Made by a program: the position numbers and the translations under genes. Shown here one piece after another: positions 25,533 through 35,542 of a stretch of 64,000 nucleotides of DNA. Every line of letters starts with the position of its first letter. The first letter of the stretch is position 1. Source of the stretch: Hyphomicrobiales bacterium (lineage in GTDB: Bacteria; Pseudomonadota; Alphaproteobacteria; Rhizobiales; Rhizobiaceae); the NCBI GenBank assembly GCA_026400435.1, contig JAPLOZ010000005.1, positions 1 to 64,000 on the forward strand, written 5' to 3'. The notes under the pieces are model-generated. The model was not told the DNA's origin, made no database searches, and was given only the letters and a program-made list of their open reading frames with translations.

Positions 25533-27161
25533 ATGAAGTACACCAATCCCGCCATAGCCCGACATCTCAAGCAGGCGAAAGCGCCGCCGCCCAAGAGCCG
25601 TTCGCTCGATATCGACGGCACGATGCAGCGCGCCAAGGCATATCACGACGCCGGCAAGCTCGGGGAAGCCGAGAAGCTGTGCCTTGCCGTTCTTGCACAC
25701 GATCCAGGAAATCCCCGCGCGCTGCTGCTCGCCGGTTCGGTGGCTCGCAGCTCCGGCGACCTTTCCCTTGCCCTGCAGTTCTTCGGCGCGGTCGCCGCGC
25801 GCCAGCCGCGGTCGCCAGGAACCCAGATCGTTTATGCGGACGCGCTGGAAGCGGCGCAGGAGTTCGACAAGGCGATCAAACACTTTCAGCAGGTGGTTTC
25901 GCTGACCCCCAATTCGACGCCAGCGATGCGCGGGCTTGCCAGGTGCTATACGCACATCGGCAAGGCAGACCTTTCCCTCCAGCTGTTCGAAAAAGTGCTG
26001 CAACTCGACCCCGACGATCCCCTGGTACGCGTGGAATACGCCAACAGCCTGACCAGCCTCGGCCATATGGACGACGCCGCGCGCGTGCTGCAGGAGAGCA
26101 TCGCCCGCGGCCACCGCGTTGCCAGCTCCTACAGGGCTTGGGCGAGCACACGCGAATTCGCGTCAGAGCCGGCCGAACTGGCCGCAATCATGCGAGAGCT
26201 GCGGAAGGATCGCCTGACGGCGGAGGAGACCAGCGAGCTCAATCAGGCAGCCGGCAAGATCCTGGACGACCTCGGGCGCCATGACGAGGCGATCGATCGC
26301 TTCCAGAGCAGGAACACCGACGGCACCCGGTTCGACCTCGAAATCTACCGCAAATGGTTCGACCAGATCATCGAGACTTTCAACCCTGAAATGATTTCGC
26401 GGCTGGGCAAGCACGGAGCGCCCTCCGAGGCCCCCGTCTTCGTGGTTGGCATGCCGCGATCAGGAACGACCCTGACCGAGCAGATCATGGCCAGCCATCC
26501 CGACGTCCACGGCGCCGGCGAGAGGAAGGAACTGTGGGATATCGCCCAGTCGATCGGCATCTTTCGCAAACACCCGGCATCCATCCAGCGCCTGCAGGCA
26601 TGGGCGACGCCCGATCACTCGCGAACGGCGGCGGGAGGCTATCTCAGCGCGGTGCTTGCCGGGACGAAGGACGTCAAGCGCGTCGTCGACAAGATGCCGC
26701 ACAATTTCGAACTCATCGGCCTCATCCTGCTGCTGTTTCCCAATGCCCGCATCGTTCACTGCCGGCGCGACGCGATCGACAACTGCCTCTCGTGCTACTT
26801 CCAAGTATTTGCTGAAGGAAGCCGCTACAACACCGACCTGACGACAGTCGGTCTCTTCTATCGCGAGTACGATCGCCTGATGCGTCATTGGCAATCCGTG
26901 TACCCGGGACGCATCTACGAGCGCAGGTACGAGGACGCCGTCGCCGATGAGGAGAGCGAAACGCGGCGGCTGATCGACTATCTCGGGCTACCCTGGGACG
27001 ACGCGTGCCTGCGCTTCCACGAGACCGCCCGTTCGGTCAACACCCCGAGCCGATGGCAGGTGCGGCAACCGATCTACGGCTCGTCGGTCAAGCGCTGGAA
27101 AAAATACGGAAGCAGGATTCAGCCGCTCATCGACGCGCTCGGCGACCTTGCGGAAGTCTGA
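25533..27161 (+). CDS. TPR-repeat sulfotransferase (copy 1)
   Basis: This 542-residue protein combines about six N-terminal tetratricopeptide repeats (residues 30-260) with a C-terminal sulfotransferase domain (about 300-540). The PAPS-binding loop is VVGMPRSGTTLTEQIMASHP near residue 305, and the 3'-phosphate-binding region is NARIVHCRRDAIDNCLSCYFQ near residue 405. Sulfotransferases of this type move sulfate from PAPS to proteins or carbohydrates. No signal peptide is seen. It is followed 71 bases later by a paralogue with the same plan and the shared end SRWQVRQPIYGSSVKRWKKY. The acceptor is unknown. Confidence 0.9.
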   Translation: MKYTNPAIARHLKQAKAPPPKSRSLDIDGTMQRAKAYHDAGKLGEAEKLCLAVLAHDPGNPRALLLAGSVARSSGDLSLALQFFGAVAARQPRSPGTQIVYADALEAAQEFDKAIKHFQQVVSLTPNSTPAMRGLARCYTHIGKADLSLQLFEKVLQLDPDDPLVRVEYANSLTSLGHMDDAARVLQESIARGHRVASSYRAWASTREFASEPAELAAIMRELRKDRLTAEETSELNQAAGKILDDLGRHDEAIDRFQSRNTDGTRFDLEIYRKWFDQIIETFNPEMISRLGKHGAPSEAPVFVVGMPRSGTTLTEQIMASHPDVHGAGERKELWDIAQSIGIFRKHPASIQRLQAWATPDHSRTAAGGYLSAVLAGTKDVKRVVDKMPHNFELIGLILLLFPNARIVHCRRDAIDNCLSCYFQVFAEGSRYNTDLTTVGLFYREYDRLMRHWQSVYPGRIYERRYEDAVADEESETRRLIDYLGLPWDDACLRFHETARSVNTPSRWQVRQPIYGSSVKRWKKYGSRIQPLIDALGDLAEV

Positions 27162-27232
27162 AGCTTCAGGATCGAAGCAAAAAAGGTCCGGCCCGTGATC
27201 GAGGCGCCGGGCAATCTCGCGGATTTCAGGTC

Positions 27233-28870
27233 ATGACAAAGCTGCCAACATCCTTTACCAAGCATCCCGCGCCGCAGCGCCAGGGCGGCGCCTCCAGACA
27301 GTCGGTCGCGGACAAGATGGAAGCGACGCTTCTGGCCGCCAAGCAGATGCACGAGCGGGGCGACCATGCCGGCGCGCAGAAGCTTTGCGCCGAGGTGCTC
27401 ACCCGCGACCCCAAGAGTACCCGAGCGCTTATGCTTGCGGGGTCGATCGCCCGCAGTCTCAAGGACCTGCGCGTCGCAATCGAAATGTTCAGGCGGGCGG
27501 TGGCGCGCCAGCCGAATTCGCCCGACCTTCTCTTCATGCTTGCAAGCATCTATTGCGAGGATCGCGACTTCGAGCCTGGGATCAAGGCATTCGAACGCGG
27601 CCTTGCCATGAGGCCCAATTCGCCCGGCGTGATCTCGGACCTGGCGCGCGCGTATTTTGAAACGGGCCAGATCGAAAGATCGATACCGCTCTACGAAAAA
27701 GCCCTGCTTCTCGCGCCAACCGACCGGTCAATCAGGGAGAGCTATGCCGAGGCGCTGTCCAGTGCGGGGCGCATGGAGGAGGCGGCCGCGCTGCTGCGAA
27801 AGAACATCGCCTCAGGCTTCCATATTGGGTTGAGCTACAAGCGGCTGGCGGAAACGCAGAAGTTCACCGCCGATCCCCCGGAACTCGGTTCGATCCGCTC
27901 GGAACTGGCGCGCGCCGGCCTTGCCGCACAAGAGGTGGCGGACCTCAACCATGCATCGGGGAAGATCCTCAACGATCTGGGCCGGTATGGCGAAGCCGTC
28001 GACTACTTCCAGCGCGGCAAGCTGGCGATCGGCGTCGGATTCAATCTGGCCAGCGCCCGGCGCTCGTTCGATACCCTGATCTCCTCATTCACGCCGGAAC
28101 TCTTCACTGCGAAAGCGGGTATTGGCAATCCATCGGAAGTCCCGGTGTTCATCCTCGGCATGCCGCGCTCGGGCACGTCGCTGGCCGAGCAGATCTGCGC
28201 CAGCCATCCGGCAGTGTTTGGAGCGGGCGAACTGGTCAAGCTCGGGAAGGCCCTCCGCGCTAAGGGTTACGGCCTTCCGGACGACGTGACGGCGGTGAAG
28301 TCGCCGGAGGCGCTGACCGGCGAGGAGGCGAATTCGATCGCCGGCGACTACCTGGAGTTCCTGCGGCGCAAGTCGCCGACAGCGGCTCGCATCGTCGACA
28401 AGATGCCGCACAATTTCCTGCGGATCGGCTTCATTGCACTGCTGTTTCCGAACGCTCGCATCATACATTGCACGCGTGACCCGATCGACACATGCGTGTC
28501 CTGCTTCATGACTACATTCAACGACAAGCACGGCTACAACACGGATCTGCATACGCTCGGGCTGTACTATCGCGAGTACGACAGGCTGATGCGGCACTGG
28601 AAGTCCGTGCTGCCAGGGCGCATCCACGAATGCAGCTACGAAGCGCTGGTCGCGGATACGGAGACCGAGACGCGGCGCATGATCGACTATCTCGGCTTGC
28701 CCTGGGACGACGCGTGCCTTCGCTTCTACGCGACGCAGCGGTCGGTCGCCACGCCAAGCCGCTGGCAGGTCCGTCAGCCAATCTACGGATCATCCGTCAA
28801 GCGCTGGAAGAACTACGAGGACAAGATCGAGCCGCTGATCGAAGCGCTGGGCGACCTCGCAAAGGTTTAG
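27233..28870 (+). CDS. TPR-repeat sulfotransferase (copy 2)
   Basis: This 545-residue paralogue of the preceding gene has the same order: a Pro/Gln-rich head, TPR repeats (about residues 30-260) and a sulfotransferase domain with ILGMPRSGTSLAEQICASHP near residue 307 and NARIIHCTRDPIDTCVSCFM further on. The ends of the two proteins are almost the same, while the TPR parts differ more, so the pair may present one chemistry to two acceptors. The frame is open through the previous gene's end, but the ATG at 27233 gives an N-terminus parallel to copy 1. It overlaps the convergent dadA-like gene by four bases. Confidence 0.9.
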   Translation: MTKLPTSFTKHPAPQRQGGASRQSVADKMEATLLAAKQMHERGDHAGAQKLCAEVLTRDPKSTRALMLAGSIARSLKDLRVAIEMFRRAVARQPNSPDLLFMLASIYCEDRDFEPGIKAFERGLAMRPNSPGVISDLARAYFETGQIERSIPLYEKALLLAPTDRSIRESYAEALSSAGRMEEAAALLRKNIASGFHIGLSYKRLAETQKFTADPPELGSIRSELARAGLAAQEVADLNHASGKILNDLGRYGEAVDYFQRGKLAIGVGFNLASARRSFDTLISSFTPELFTAKAGIGNPSEVPVFILGMPRSGTSLAEQICASHPAVFGAGELVKLGKALRAKGYGLPDDVTAVKSPEALTGEEANSIAGDYLEFLRRKSPTAARIVDKMPHNFLRIGFIALLFPNARIIHCTRDPIDTCVSCFMTTFNDKHGYNTDLHTLGLYYREYDRLMRHWKSVLPGRIHECSYEALVADTETETRRMIDYLGLPWDDACLRFYATQRSVATPSRWQVRQPIYGSSVKRWKNYEDKIEPLIEALGDLAKV

Positions 28871-30117
28871 CTCGCGTAGGCAAGTCCTTGCGGATCGATC
28901 TCCGGCTTCCTGCCGGCCACGAGGTCCGCGAGAACCTGGCCCGAGCCCGCGGCCATCGTCCAGCCGACGTGGCCGTGCCCGGTGTCGAGATAGAGGTTGT
29001 CGTAGCGCGCCCGGCCGATCACCGGAACCGAGTTCGGCATCATGGGACGAAGGCCGGCCCATAATTCCGCCCTCTCCTCGTCGAAGGCGCCCGGAAACAG
29101 GTCCCGTGCTGTTTCGAGCATGGTCCTGAAATCACTCGGCTTGTGGCTGCGGTCAAAGCCGGCGAACTCGGCAGTGGACGACAGCCGCAGCCTGTCGCCG
29201 AGGCGGGAATATCCGATCAGCCTGTCCTCATCGGCGCCGCCCATCGTCGGCCCCCTGGCGGCGTCGATCAGCGGGATGGTCGCGGTATAGCCCTTGACCG
29301 GATAGACAGGCAGATCGATGCCGTGGCGGCGGGCGAATACACCGCTCTCTGGCCCCATCGACAGGACGAAGGCGTCGGCGGCGATCGGTCCTTGCGTGGT
29401 GCGCACCGACACCACTCGGTCGCCCTCGACGTCCAGCGCGTCCACGATGGTCCCGAACCGGAATTTCACGCCGAGTGTCCGTTCGGCATGATAGGAAAGC
29501 CGGGTCGCGAACATTCGGGAATCGCCGGTCTGGTCGGTCTCGGAATAGACACCGCCGGAGATCTTTTCCGCAGCGCCCAAGAGCCCCGGCTCCAGTTCCA
29601 CGAGCCGCCTGCGATCGACAATCTCGATCGGCAACCCATGCTCGCCCAGGAAGCGATAGTTGTCGGCGCCAGTGTCGAAACTTTGCTGCGACCGGAAGAA
29701 ATAGAGAATGCCTTTCCTGCGCTGGTCATAGGCGATGCCGGTTTCGGCCTCGATGCGGTTGATGCAGTCGCGGGAATGCATGGCCAGCCTGAGCTTGACC
29801 AGGGTGTTGGCGCGCATCCTTGCGGTGGTGCATTGAAACAGGAAGCGCCAAGTCCAGGCATAAAAATACGGATCGAGGCGGAGCTTCACGCGGATGCCGA
29901 GGTCGGGCGTGTAGAGCGCCTTGACGAAGGTCTTCAGCGCGGCCGGGGACGCCCAGGCCGTCGCGTCGCCAGGGGAAACCAGCCCGGCGTTGGAGTAGCT
30001 CGTGCCCTGCGCCGGGGCGGCGTGGCGTTCGACCACCGTGACCTCATGGCCGTCCTTCGCCAGCCACCAGGCGGCGGCGGTGCCGACCACGCCGGCGCCG
30101 AGTACCACGATTTTCAA
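28867..30117 (-). CDS. D-amino acid dehydrogenase-like FAD oxidoreductase
   Basis: This 416-residue FAD-dependent enzyme of the DadA/glycine-oxidase group oxidises amines such as D-amino acids to keto acids, passing electrons to the respiratory chain. The dinucleotide-binding motif VVLGAGVVGTAAAWWLAKDGHEVTVVER-type start is clear at residues 4-30, with NAGLVSPGDATAWASP just behind, and the DADA-typical GLRPMMPNSVPVIGRARYDNLYLDTGHGHVGWTMA lies near the end. It is preceded by an agmatinase-like gene on the same strand with 34 bases between them. The substrate is not certain: D-amino acids are the default, but the neighbour suggests a guanidino or amino acid pathway. Confidence 0.87.
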   Translation of the reverse strand: MKIVVLGAGVVGTAAAWWLAKDGHEVTVVERHAAPAQGTSYSNAGLVSPGDATAWASPAALKTFVKALYTPDLGIRVKLRLDPYFYAWTWRFLFQCTTARMRANTLVKLRLAMHSRDCINRIEAETGIAYDQRRKGILYFFRSQQSFDTGADNYRFLGEHGLPIEIVDRRRLVELEPGLLGAAEKISGGVYSETDQTGDSRMFATRLSYHAERTLGVKFRFGTIVDALDVEGDRVVSVRTTQGPIAADAFVLSMGPESGVFARRHGIDLPVYPVKGYTATIPLIDAARGPTMGGADEDRLIGYSRLGDRLRLSSTAEFAGFDRSHKPSDFRTMLETARDLFPGAFDEERAELWAGLRPMMPNSVPVIGRARYDNLYLDTGHGHVGWTMAAGSGQVLADLVAGRKPEIDPQGLAYAS

Positions 30118-30151
30118 GCCGCTCCTCCCAGCACTTCGACCTTCGGCCCTG

Positions 30152-31105
30152 CTATGTGCGACGCTCGACGCCCGGCAGGACGCAGAGCATTTCGAACAGC
30201 AGGTAGGCAGCAGTCAGCGCCGTGTTGCCGGTCGTGTCGTAGGGAGGAGACACCTCGACCAGGTCGCAGCCGACGAGGTTTAGCCCCCAGCAGCCGCGTA
30301 TGATTTCCAGCGCCTGGATGGTGGTCAGGCCGCCGATCTCGGGTGTGCCTGTGCCCGGCGCGAAGCCGGGGTCGAGGCTGTCGATGTCGTAGGACAGGTA
30401 GACCGGCCCGTCGCCCATCTGGAGACGCACCTCCTCCATCAGCGGCGTCAGCGATTTCCACCAGCACTCCTCGGCCTGCACGACGCGGAAACCCTGTTTG
30501 CGTGGCCAGTCGAAATCGTCGGCGGCGTAGCCGGAGCCACGCAGGCCGATCTGGATGCAGCGTTTCGTGTCGAGGACGCCGGCCTCGACCGCGCGGCGAA
30601 ACGGCGTGCCGTGCGCGATCGGTTCCCCGAACATGTGATCGTTGATGTCGGCATGGGCGTCGACGTGGATGAGACCCACCGGGCCGTGCTTCTTCGCCAT
30701 GGCGCGCAGGATCGGATAGGCGATGGTGTGGTCGCCGCCTAGCGTCAGCGGGATGCAGTCGTCGGCGAGAATACGGTCATAGGCCTCTGTGATGATGTCC
30801 ATGCATTTCGGCAGATTGAACGTGTCGATAGCCACGTCGCCGATGTCGGCGACCTGCAGGCTGTCGAAGGGGGCCGCCCGCGATGCCATGTTGTAGGGCC
30901 GCACGAAGCTGGATTCCGCCCTGATCTGGCGCGGCCCGAAGCGCGTGCCGGGGCGGTTGGATGTGCCGATGTCCATCGGAACGCCGACAAAGCAGGCGTC
31001 AAGACCCTTGGCCGTGGCCTGGGTCGGCAGCCGCATGAAGGTCGCCGGCGCGCCGAAGCGGGGCATCTCGTTGCCGCCGAGAGGCTGGTTGAATTTGGTC
31101 GTCAT
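30152..31105 (-). CDS. speB: Agmatinase / ureohydrolase
   Basis: This 317-residue member of the arginase superfamily uses two manganese ions to split urea from a guanidino compound. The metal motifs are visible: GGDHT, DAHAD and SYDIDSLDP. SpeB-type agmatinases are the nearest match by length and motif, but guanidinobutyrase or guanidinopropionase cannot be ruled out by eye. The gene is upstream of the DadA-like gene on the same strand, so the two may form an amino acid or guanidine breakdown operon. Confidence 0.85.
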   Translation of the reverse strand: MTTKFNQPLGGNEMPRFGAPATFMRLPTQATAKGLDACFVGVPMDIGTSNRPGTRFGPRQIRAESSFVRPYNMASRAAPFDSLQVADIGDVAIDTFNLPKCMDIITEAYDRILADDCIPLTLGGDHTIAYPILRAMAKKHGPVGLIHVDAHADINDHMFGEPIAHGTPFRRAVEAGVLDTKRCIQIGLRGSGYAADDFDWPRKQGFRVVQAEECWWKSLTPLMEEVRLQMGDGPVYLSYDIDSLDPGFAPGTGTPEIGGLTTIQALEIIRGCWGLNLVGCDLVEVSPPYDTTGNTALTAAYLLFEMLCVLPGVERRT

Positions 31106-31209
31106 GTCATGCTTTCCAGTGCTTACCGGCGTTCAATCGGGATGCGGCGATTGTCGGAAAGCGCGGGCCGAAAAGCAACCGCCCGACATGCCGGCCAAGC
31201 CCTGCGGCC

Positions 31210-32211
31210 TCAGGCCCGGTTCGGCCAGTTCTTGGTCGCCAGGATGCGCTCCCATGCCAACGCATCCGACACGATCCTGTCGAGGTCGTCGAATTGGGGC
31301 GTCCAGCCGAATTCCCGGCGCGCCAGATCGGAATCGGCGACAACCGCAACCGCGTCGCCTGGGCGACGGCCGGCAATCCTGACGTCGATCGCCCCGCCGT
31401 AGACCCTTTTGACGCTCTCCATGACCTCAAGCACCGAGTAGCCGTGACCGTAGCCACAATTGGCGACAAGGCTTTTGCCGCCGGCCCGCAGCCGTCCAAG
31501 CGCAAGCCGATGCGCGGCAACAAGATCGCTGACGTGGATGTAGTCGCGGATACAGGTTCCGTCCGGCGTAGGATAGTCGTCGCCGTAAATCTGCATGAAA
31601 GGCCGCTTGCCGAGCGCCGTCTCCGCGGCCACCTTGATGAGCAGGGTCGCGCCCGGCGTCGACTGGCCGGTGCGGCCGGCTGGGTCGGCGCCGGCCACGT
31701 TGAAATAGCGCAGCACCGTATAGTCGAAGCCCGGGTACGCGGCGGCCGTGTCGCGCAGTATCCATTCGGTCATCAATTTCGACGTGCCATAGGGCGACTC
31801 GGGCGCCGTGCGCGCGCCCTCCTCAACCGGCTCGACGCCGGCAGTGCCATAGACGGCCGCCGTGGAGGAGAAGATGAAATGCGGCACGCCCTCGCGCACG
31901 GCGTCGGCCACGAGACTGCGCGTCTTGCAGGTGTTGTTCTCATAGTAGAGCAGCGGGTCCGAAACCGATTCGGGCACGATGAGCGAGCCCGCAAAGTGGA
32001 TGATCGCTGTCACCTTGTGCTCGCGCAGGATGCGCGACACCAGTGCGCTGTCGCCAACGTCTCCCACGTAAAGCTTCGCTTCCGCGGGAACTGCCCAGTC
32101 GAATCCGGAAGAAAGCCGGTCCAGCACCACCACCTCTTCACCGTGGTCGAGCAGTTCCCAGACCATGTGGCTGCCGATATATCCGGCTCCGCCGGTGACG
32201 AGTACGCTCAT
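31210..32211 (-). CDS. galE: UDP-glucose 4-epimerase
   Basis: This 333-residue short-chain dehydrogenase fold enzyme interconverts UDP-glucose and UDP-galactose. It has the NAD-binding TGGAGYIGSHMVWELLDHG start, the catalytic SSTAAVYG serine and the YGTSKLMTE Tyr-x3-Lys pair (written SPYGTSKLMTEWIL), and the NVAGADPAGRTGQ family block. It supplies UDP-Gal for cell-surface glycans. It is divergent from hemA across a 356-base region. Both the start and the length fit the family. Confidence 0.95.
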   Translation of the reverse strand: MSVLVTGGAGYIGSHMVWELLDHGEEVVVLDRLSSGFDWAVPAEAKLYVGDVGDSALVSRILREHKVTAIIHFAGSLIVPESVSDPLLYYENNTCKTRSLVADAVREGVPHFIFSSTAAVYGTAGVEPVEEGARTAPESPYGTSKLMTEWILRDTAAAYPGFDYTVLRYFNVAGADPAGRTGQSTPGATLLIKVAAETALGKRPFMQIYGDDYPTPDGTCIRDYIHVSDLVAAHRLALGRLRAGGKSLVANCGYGHGYSVLEVMESVKRVYGGAIDVRIAGRRPGDAVAVVADSDLARREFGWTPQFDDLDRIVSDALAWERILATKNWPNRA

Positions 32212-32567
32212 TCTGGTTCTCCAGGCGTCGGTCGGGCGTTAGGGCACCGGACCGAAAAGTGGAATCTGGTTTTCGGATCGCTCCGATGCTCCATCAACAA
32301 TTTTAGATCGTCCTTTGTGCGTCCGACACGACGCACGGCGATCTATTAGCCAAAGCAACTGTCCCGAAACCAGCGGAATCTCGCGAAGGCATAGGACGGT
32401 TACCTCACGGATGCATCTCTTCGATTGAATTTGACCGGGATCAAGGAAGCAATGGTGCGACCGCGTCGTTAGTGTGGGGGCGGGCGTGGCATTTTGACCG
32501 TTTTGGTCCGATGGACGAGAAAAACGCGACCCTCTATGATCCGCGCGCAAATACCCGGAAGGCCAGA
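32212..32567. other. galE-hemA divergent intergenic region
   Basis: This 356-base region holds the promoters of both genes, including the FNR/FixK-type box at 32431-32444 on the hemA side. No small gene is supported here. Confidence 0.5.
32431..32444 (+). promoter_or_regulatory. FNR/FixK-type anaerobox upstream of hemA
   Basis: TTGACCGGGATCAA fits the TTGAY-N4-RTCAA consensus bound by FNR, FnrN and FixK regulators, with full arms TTGAC and ATCAA. It lies 124-137 bases ahead of the hemA start. Oxygen-responsive control of hemA by such sites is known in other alphaproteobacteria. The hemA promoter itself is not located, so activation versus repression is open. Confidence 0.6.
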
Positions 32568-33845
32568 ATGAACTACCAGCGTTTTTTTCAGGAAGCGATC
32601 GATCAGGTCCACGCCGAACGGCGCTACCGTGTCTTCGCCGACATCGAACGCATAGCCGGTTCATTTCCGCGCGCCATCTGGCGCTCCAACGGCAAAGCCG
32701 AGGAAATAACAGTCTGGTGTTCGAACGACTATCTGGGCATGGGCCAACATCCGGACGTGGTTGCAGCGATGCAGGCTGCGGCGGGCAGTATGGGCTCGGG
32801 CGCAGGCGGCACCCGCAATATATCCGGCACCACCCATCCGCTGGTCGAACTCGAGCTTGAACTGGCCGAGTTGCACGGCAAAGAGGCGGCGCTGGTGTTC
32901 ACCTCCGGGTTCGTGTCCAACGAAGCTTCGATCTCCACGATTGGCCGGTTGCTGCCCAACTGCCTGATGGTCTCCGACGAACTGAATCATGCGTCGATGA
33001 TCGAGGGCGTGCGCCGTTCGGGTACGGAAAAGAAAATCTTCCGGCACAACGACGTAGCGCATCTCGAAAGCATCCTCGCCGCGGCCGGCCGCGAACGGGC
33101 CAAGCTCATCGTATTCGAAAGCGTCTATTCGATGGACGGCGACATTTCGCCGATCGCCGAGATCGCTGATCTCGCCGAAAAATACAATGCCATGACCTAC
33201 ATCGACGAGGTCCATGCGGTCGGCATGTATGGCAACCGCGGCGGCGGCATTACCGAGCGCGAGGGCCTTGCCCATCGCATCGATATCATCGAGGGCACGC
33301 TCGCCAAGGGGTTCGGCACGCTCGGCGGCTACATCGCGGCAAACTCAACGATCGTCGACGCCGTGCGCTCATACGCACCCGGTTTCATCTTCACAACGGC
33401 TCTGCCACCGGCAATCGCGGCGGCCGCGACTGTCTCCATCCGCCATCTGAAGAACTCGCAGGTTGAACGCGAGGCGCAGCAGCGCCAGGTTACGCGCACG
33501 AAAGAGATCCTGGCGGCGGCCGGCCTGCCGGTCATGCCTTCCAACACACACATCGTGCCGGTGCTGGTTGGCGACCCTGAACTCTGCAAGATGGCCACCG
33601 ACCGGCTGCTGGGCGTCCACGGCATCTACATCCAGCCGATCAACTACCCGACGGTGCCCCGCGGCACGGAGCGCCTGCGCATCACGCCGACGCCATTCCA
33701 CGACGAGGCGCTGATCGACCGCCTGTGCAACGCGCTGGTCGATACCTGGGATGCGCTGGGCATCCCCTACGGTTCAGCAGGCCGTCCCGCGGTCGCAAGT
33801 TCGGACCGCATCATCCCGCTTCTGGTGCCGAAGTCAGGCGGCTAA
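32568..33845 (+). CDS. hemA: 5-aminolevulinate synthase
   Basis: This 425-residue PLP enzyme condenses glycine and succinyl-CoA, the first step of heme synthesis in alphaproteobacteria. It begins [20 protein letters not shown] as usual. Conserved features are the [21 protein letters not shown] glycine-rich block, [13 protein letters not shown], the [12 protein letters not shown] block and the PLP Lys in the [13 protein letters not shown] segment. The frame extends 32 codons upstream, but GGAAGG precedes the ATG at 32568 and the family length fits. It ends four bases from the convergent aminotransferase gene. Confidence 0.96.
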   Translation: MNYQRFFQEAIDQVHAERRYRVFADIERIAGSFPRAIWRSNGKAEEITVWCSNDYLGMGQHPDVVAAMQAAAGSMGSGAGGTRNISGTTHPLVELELELAELHGKEAALVFTSGFVSNEASISTIGRLLPNCLMVSDELNHASMIEGVRRSGTEKKIFRHNDVAHLESILAAAGRERAKLIVFESVYSMDGDISPIAEIADLAEKYNAMTYIDEVHAVGMYGNRGGGITEREGLAHRIDIIEGTLAKGFGTLGGYIAANSTIVDAVRSYAPGFIFTTALPPAIAAAATVSIRHLKNSQVEREAQQRQVTRTKEILAAAGLPVMPSNTHIVPVLVGDPELCKMATDRLLGVHGIYIQPINYPTVPRGTERLRITPTPFHDEALIDRLCNALVDTWDALGIPYGSAGRPAVASSDRIIPLLVPKSGG

Positions 33846-33848
33846 GCC

Positions 33849-35015
33849 TCAGACGGTCCTGATCCATTCCGCCAGCCTGTTGCCGGCTTCCTCGATCTGG
33901 TCGGGACGGCGGTGGAAGCACAGGCGCAGATAGCCCTCGCCGGCCTTGCCGAAGGCGATGCCCGGGGCGAGCCCGACACCTGCCTTGTCGACGATGTCGA
34001 ACGCGGCCCCGGTCGAATCCTGCATGCCGTCCACGGCGAAGAACAAGTAGAAGGCGCCGGGCGGGACGCTGAAGCGGACCCTGCCGGTTCCGGCGAGCTT
34101 GCGGCATATCAGGTCGCGCGAGGCCTGCGCCTGCTTCACCTGCGACGCCAGGAACGCGTCGCCTTCGTCGAGCGCGGCGATGCCGCCGCGCTGCAGGAAC
34201 TGGGCGACGCCGGAACTGGAATACTGGATCAGGTTCTCGAAGGTCCGCGCCAGCGAGGGATGCGAGCGCAGCCAGCCGATCCGCCAGCCGGTCATCGCCC
34301 AGTTCTTGGAGAAGGTATTGACGAAGAGGATTCGGTCCTCGGGCTCCATGATGTCCATGAAGGAAGGCGCGCGGCGTCCGCCGTAGTGAAACAGCGCATA
34401 GATCTCGTCGGCGATGATCCACAGCCCGTGGCGGCGAGCCAGATCGAGCAACGCCCTCAGCGTTTCGACATCGGCGGTCCAGCCGGTCGGATTGGCCGGC
34501 GTGTTGACGAAGATCACCCTGGTTCGCGATGTCACCGCCGCCTCGACGCGGGCGACATCGCAATACCACCCGTTGCCGCCCTCGCTCAGCGGCACGGGAA
34601 CCGGCACCGCGCCGGCCACGCCGGCTGCGCCCGCGAAATTCGGCCAGGCCGGCTCAAGATAAATCGCCTCGTCGCCCGCGCCTGTCGTCGCCTGCAGCGC
34701 CAGCACGATCGCCTGCATGCCGCCGATCGTGACGATGAATTCGTCGGGCGAGAAGACGCCCCCGAAATGCCTCGTGTGGAATCGCGCCAGCGCCTCGCGC
34801 AGATCGGGAATGCCGCCCTGCCAGGTGTAGAAGGTCTCGCCCGCCGCGAGGCCACGGTTGGCCGCCGCGACGATGAAATCCGGCGTCGGCTGATCGCTCT
34901 CGCCAGCCCAGAGCGGGATGAGGCCCTTGCGGTCGCGACCATAATTGGCGACGGCCTCGATTCCGCTCACGGGCGCCAGGCGCGCTTCGGCGCGCAACAG
35001 TTCGGTCAGGGACAT
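33849..35015 (-). CDS. Class I/II pyridoxal-phosphate aminotransferase
   Basis: This 388-residue fold-type I aminotransferase transfers an amino group between an amino acid and a keto acid. The key motifs are FVNTPANPTGW, IIADEIYALF and the PLP Lys in FSKNWAMTGWRIGWL. Near the end the arginine that binds the substrate carboxylate is in EGYLRLCFHRRP. An upstream extension of 82 codons exists, but the ATG at 35015 has a GGAAGC site and gives the family start MSLTELLRAEARLAPVSGIE. The substrate is not clear from the sequence. No clear operon partner; hemA converges on it. Confidence 0.88.
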   Translation of the reverse strand: MSLTELLRAEARLAPVSGIEAVANYGRDRKGLIPLWAGESDQPTPDFIVAAANRGLAAGETFYTWQGGIPDLREALARFHTRHFGGVFSPDEFIVTIGGMQAIVLALQATTGAGDEAIYLEPAWPNFAGAAGVAGAVPVPVPLSEGGNGWYCDVARVEAAVTSRTRVIFVNTPANPTGWTADVETLRALLDLARRHGLWIIADEIYALFHYGGRRAPSFMDIMEPEDRILFVNTFSKNWAMTGWRIGWLRSHPSLARTFENLIQYSSSGVAQFLQRGGIAALDEGDAFLASQVKQAQASRDLICRKLAGTGRVRFSVPPGAFYLFFAVDGMQDSTGAAFDIVDKAGVGLAPGIAFGKAGEGYLRLCFHRRPDQIEEAGNRLAEWIRTV

Positions 35016-35116
35016 GGAGCTTCCGTCGCGTTGCTGGAAGCCCGACTTAGCCGGTTTCGGCTCCGGAGCAAACCGCAACCCGGCCGCCAGCGCGGCCGGG
35101 CTCTTGATCCAGCAAC

Positions 35117-35542
35117 TCAGGCCCGTTTGGCAAGCAGGTCGCGGATCTCGGTCAGAAGCAGCACGTCGGCAGGCGGCGGGGCGGCGGGACCCGCGGCCTT
35201 CTGCTTCTCGAGACGCTTGCGCATGGTGTTCACGCCCTTGACCATCAGGAAGATGATCCATGCGAGAATGAGGAAGTTGATGACGACCGTCAGGAAGTTG
35301 CCGTATGCGAACACCGCACCTTGCTTCTTCGCTTCAGCCAGCGAAGTCGCCGTGACACTGGACGAAAGCGGCAGGTAGTAGTTCGAGAAATCGAAGCCGC
35401 CGAAGATCGCTCCGACGATCGGCATGATGATGTCGGCCACCAGCGACGAGACGATCAGGCCGAATGCGCCGCCAATGATGACGCCGACGGCAAGGTCCAT
35501 GACGTTGCCTTTGGAGATAAATTCCTGGAATTCCTTGATCAT
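35117..35542 (-). CDS. mscL: Large-conductance mechanosensitive channel
   Basis: This 141-residue inner-membrane channel opens under high membrane tension and protects against osmotic downshock. It has the MscL plan: amphipathic [35 protein letters not shown] with the pore-lining helix, a periplasmic loop, the second helix [19 protein letters not shown] and a C-terminal charged bundle. The proper start is the ATG at 35542; the longer frame upstream is not coding. It is expressed alone. Confidence 0.95.
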   Translation of the reverse strand: MIKEFQEFISKGNVMDLAVGVIIGGAFGLIVSSLVADIIMPIVGAIFGGFDFSNYYLPLSSSVTATSLAEAKKQGAVFAYGNFLTVVINFLILAWIIFLMVKGVNTMRKRLEKQKAAGPAAPPPADVLLLTEIRDLLAKRA

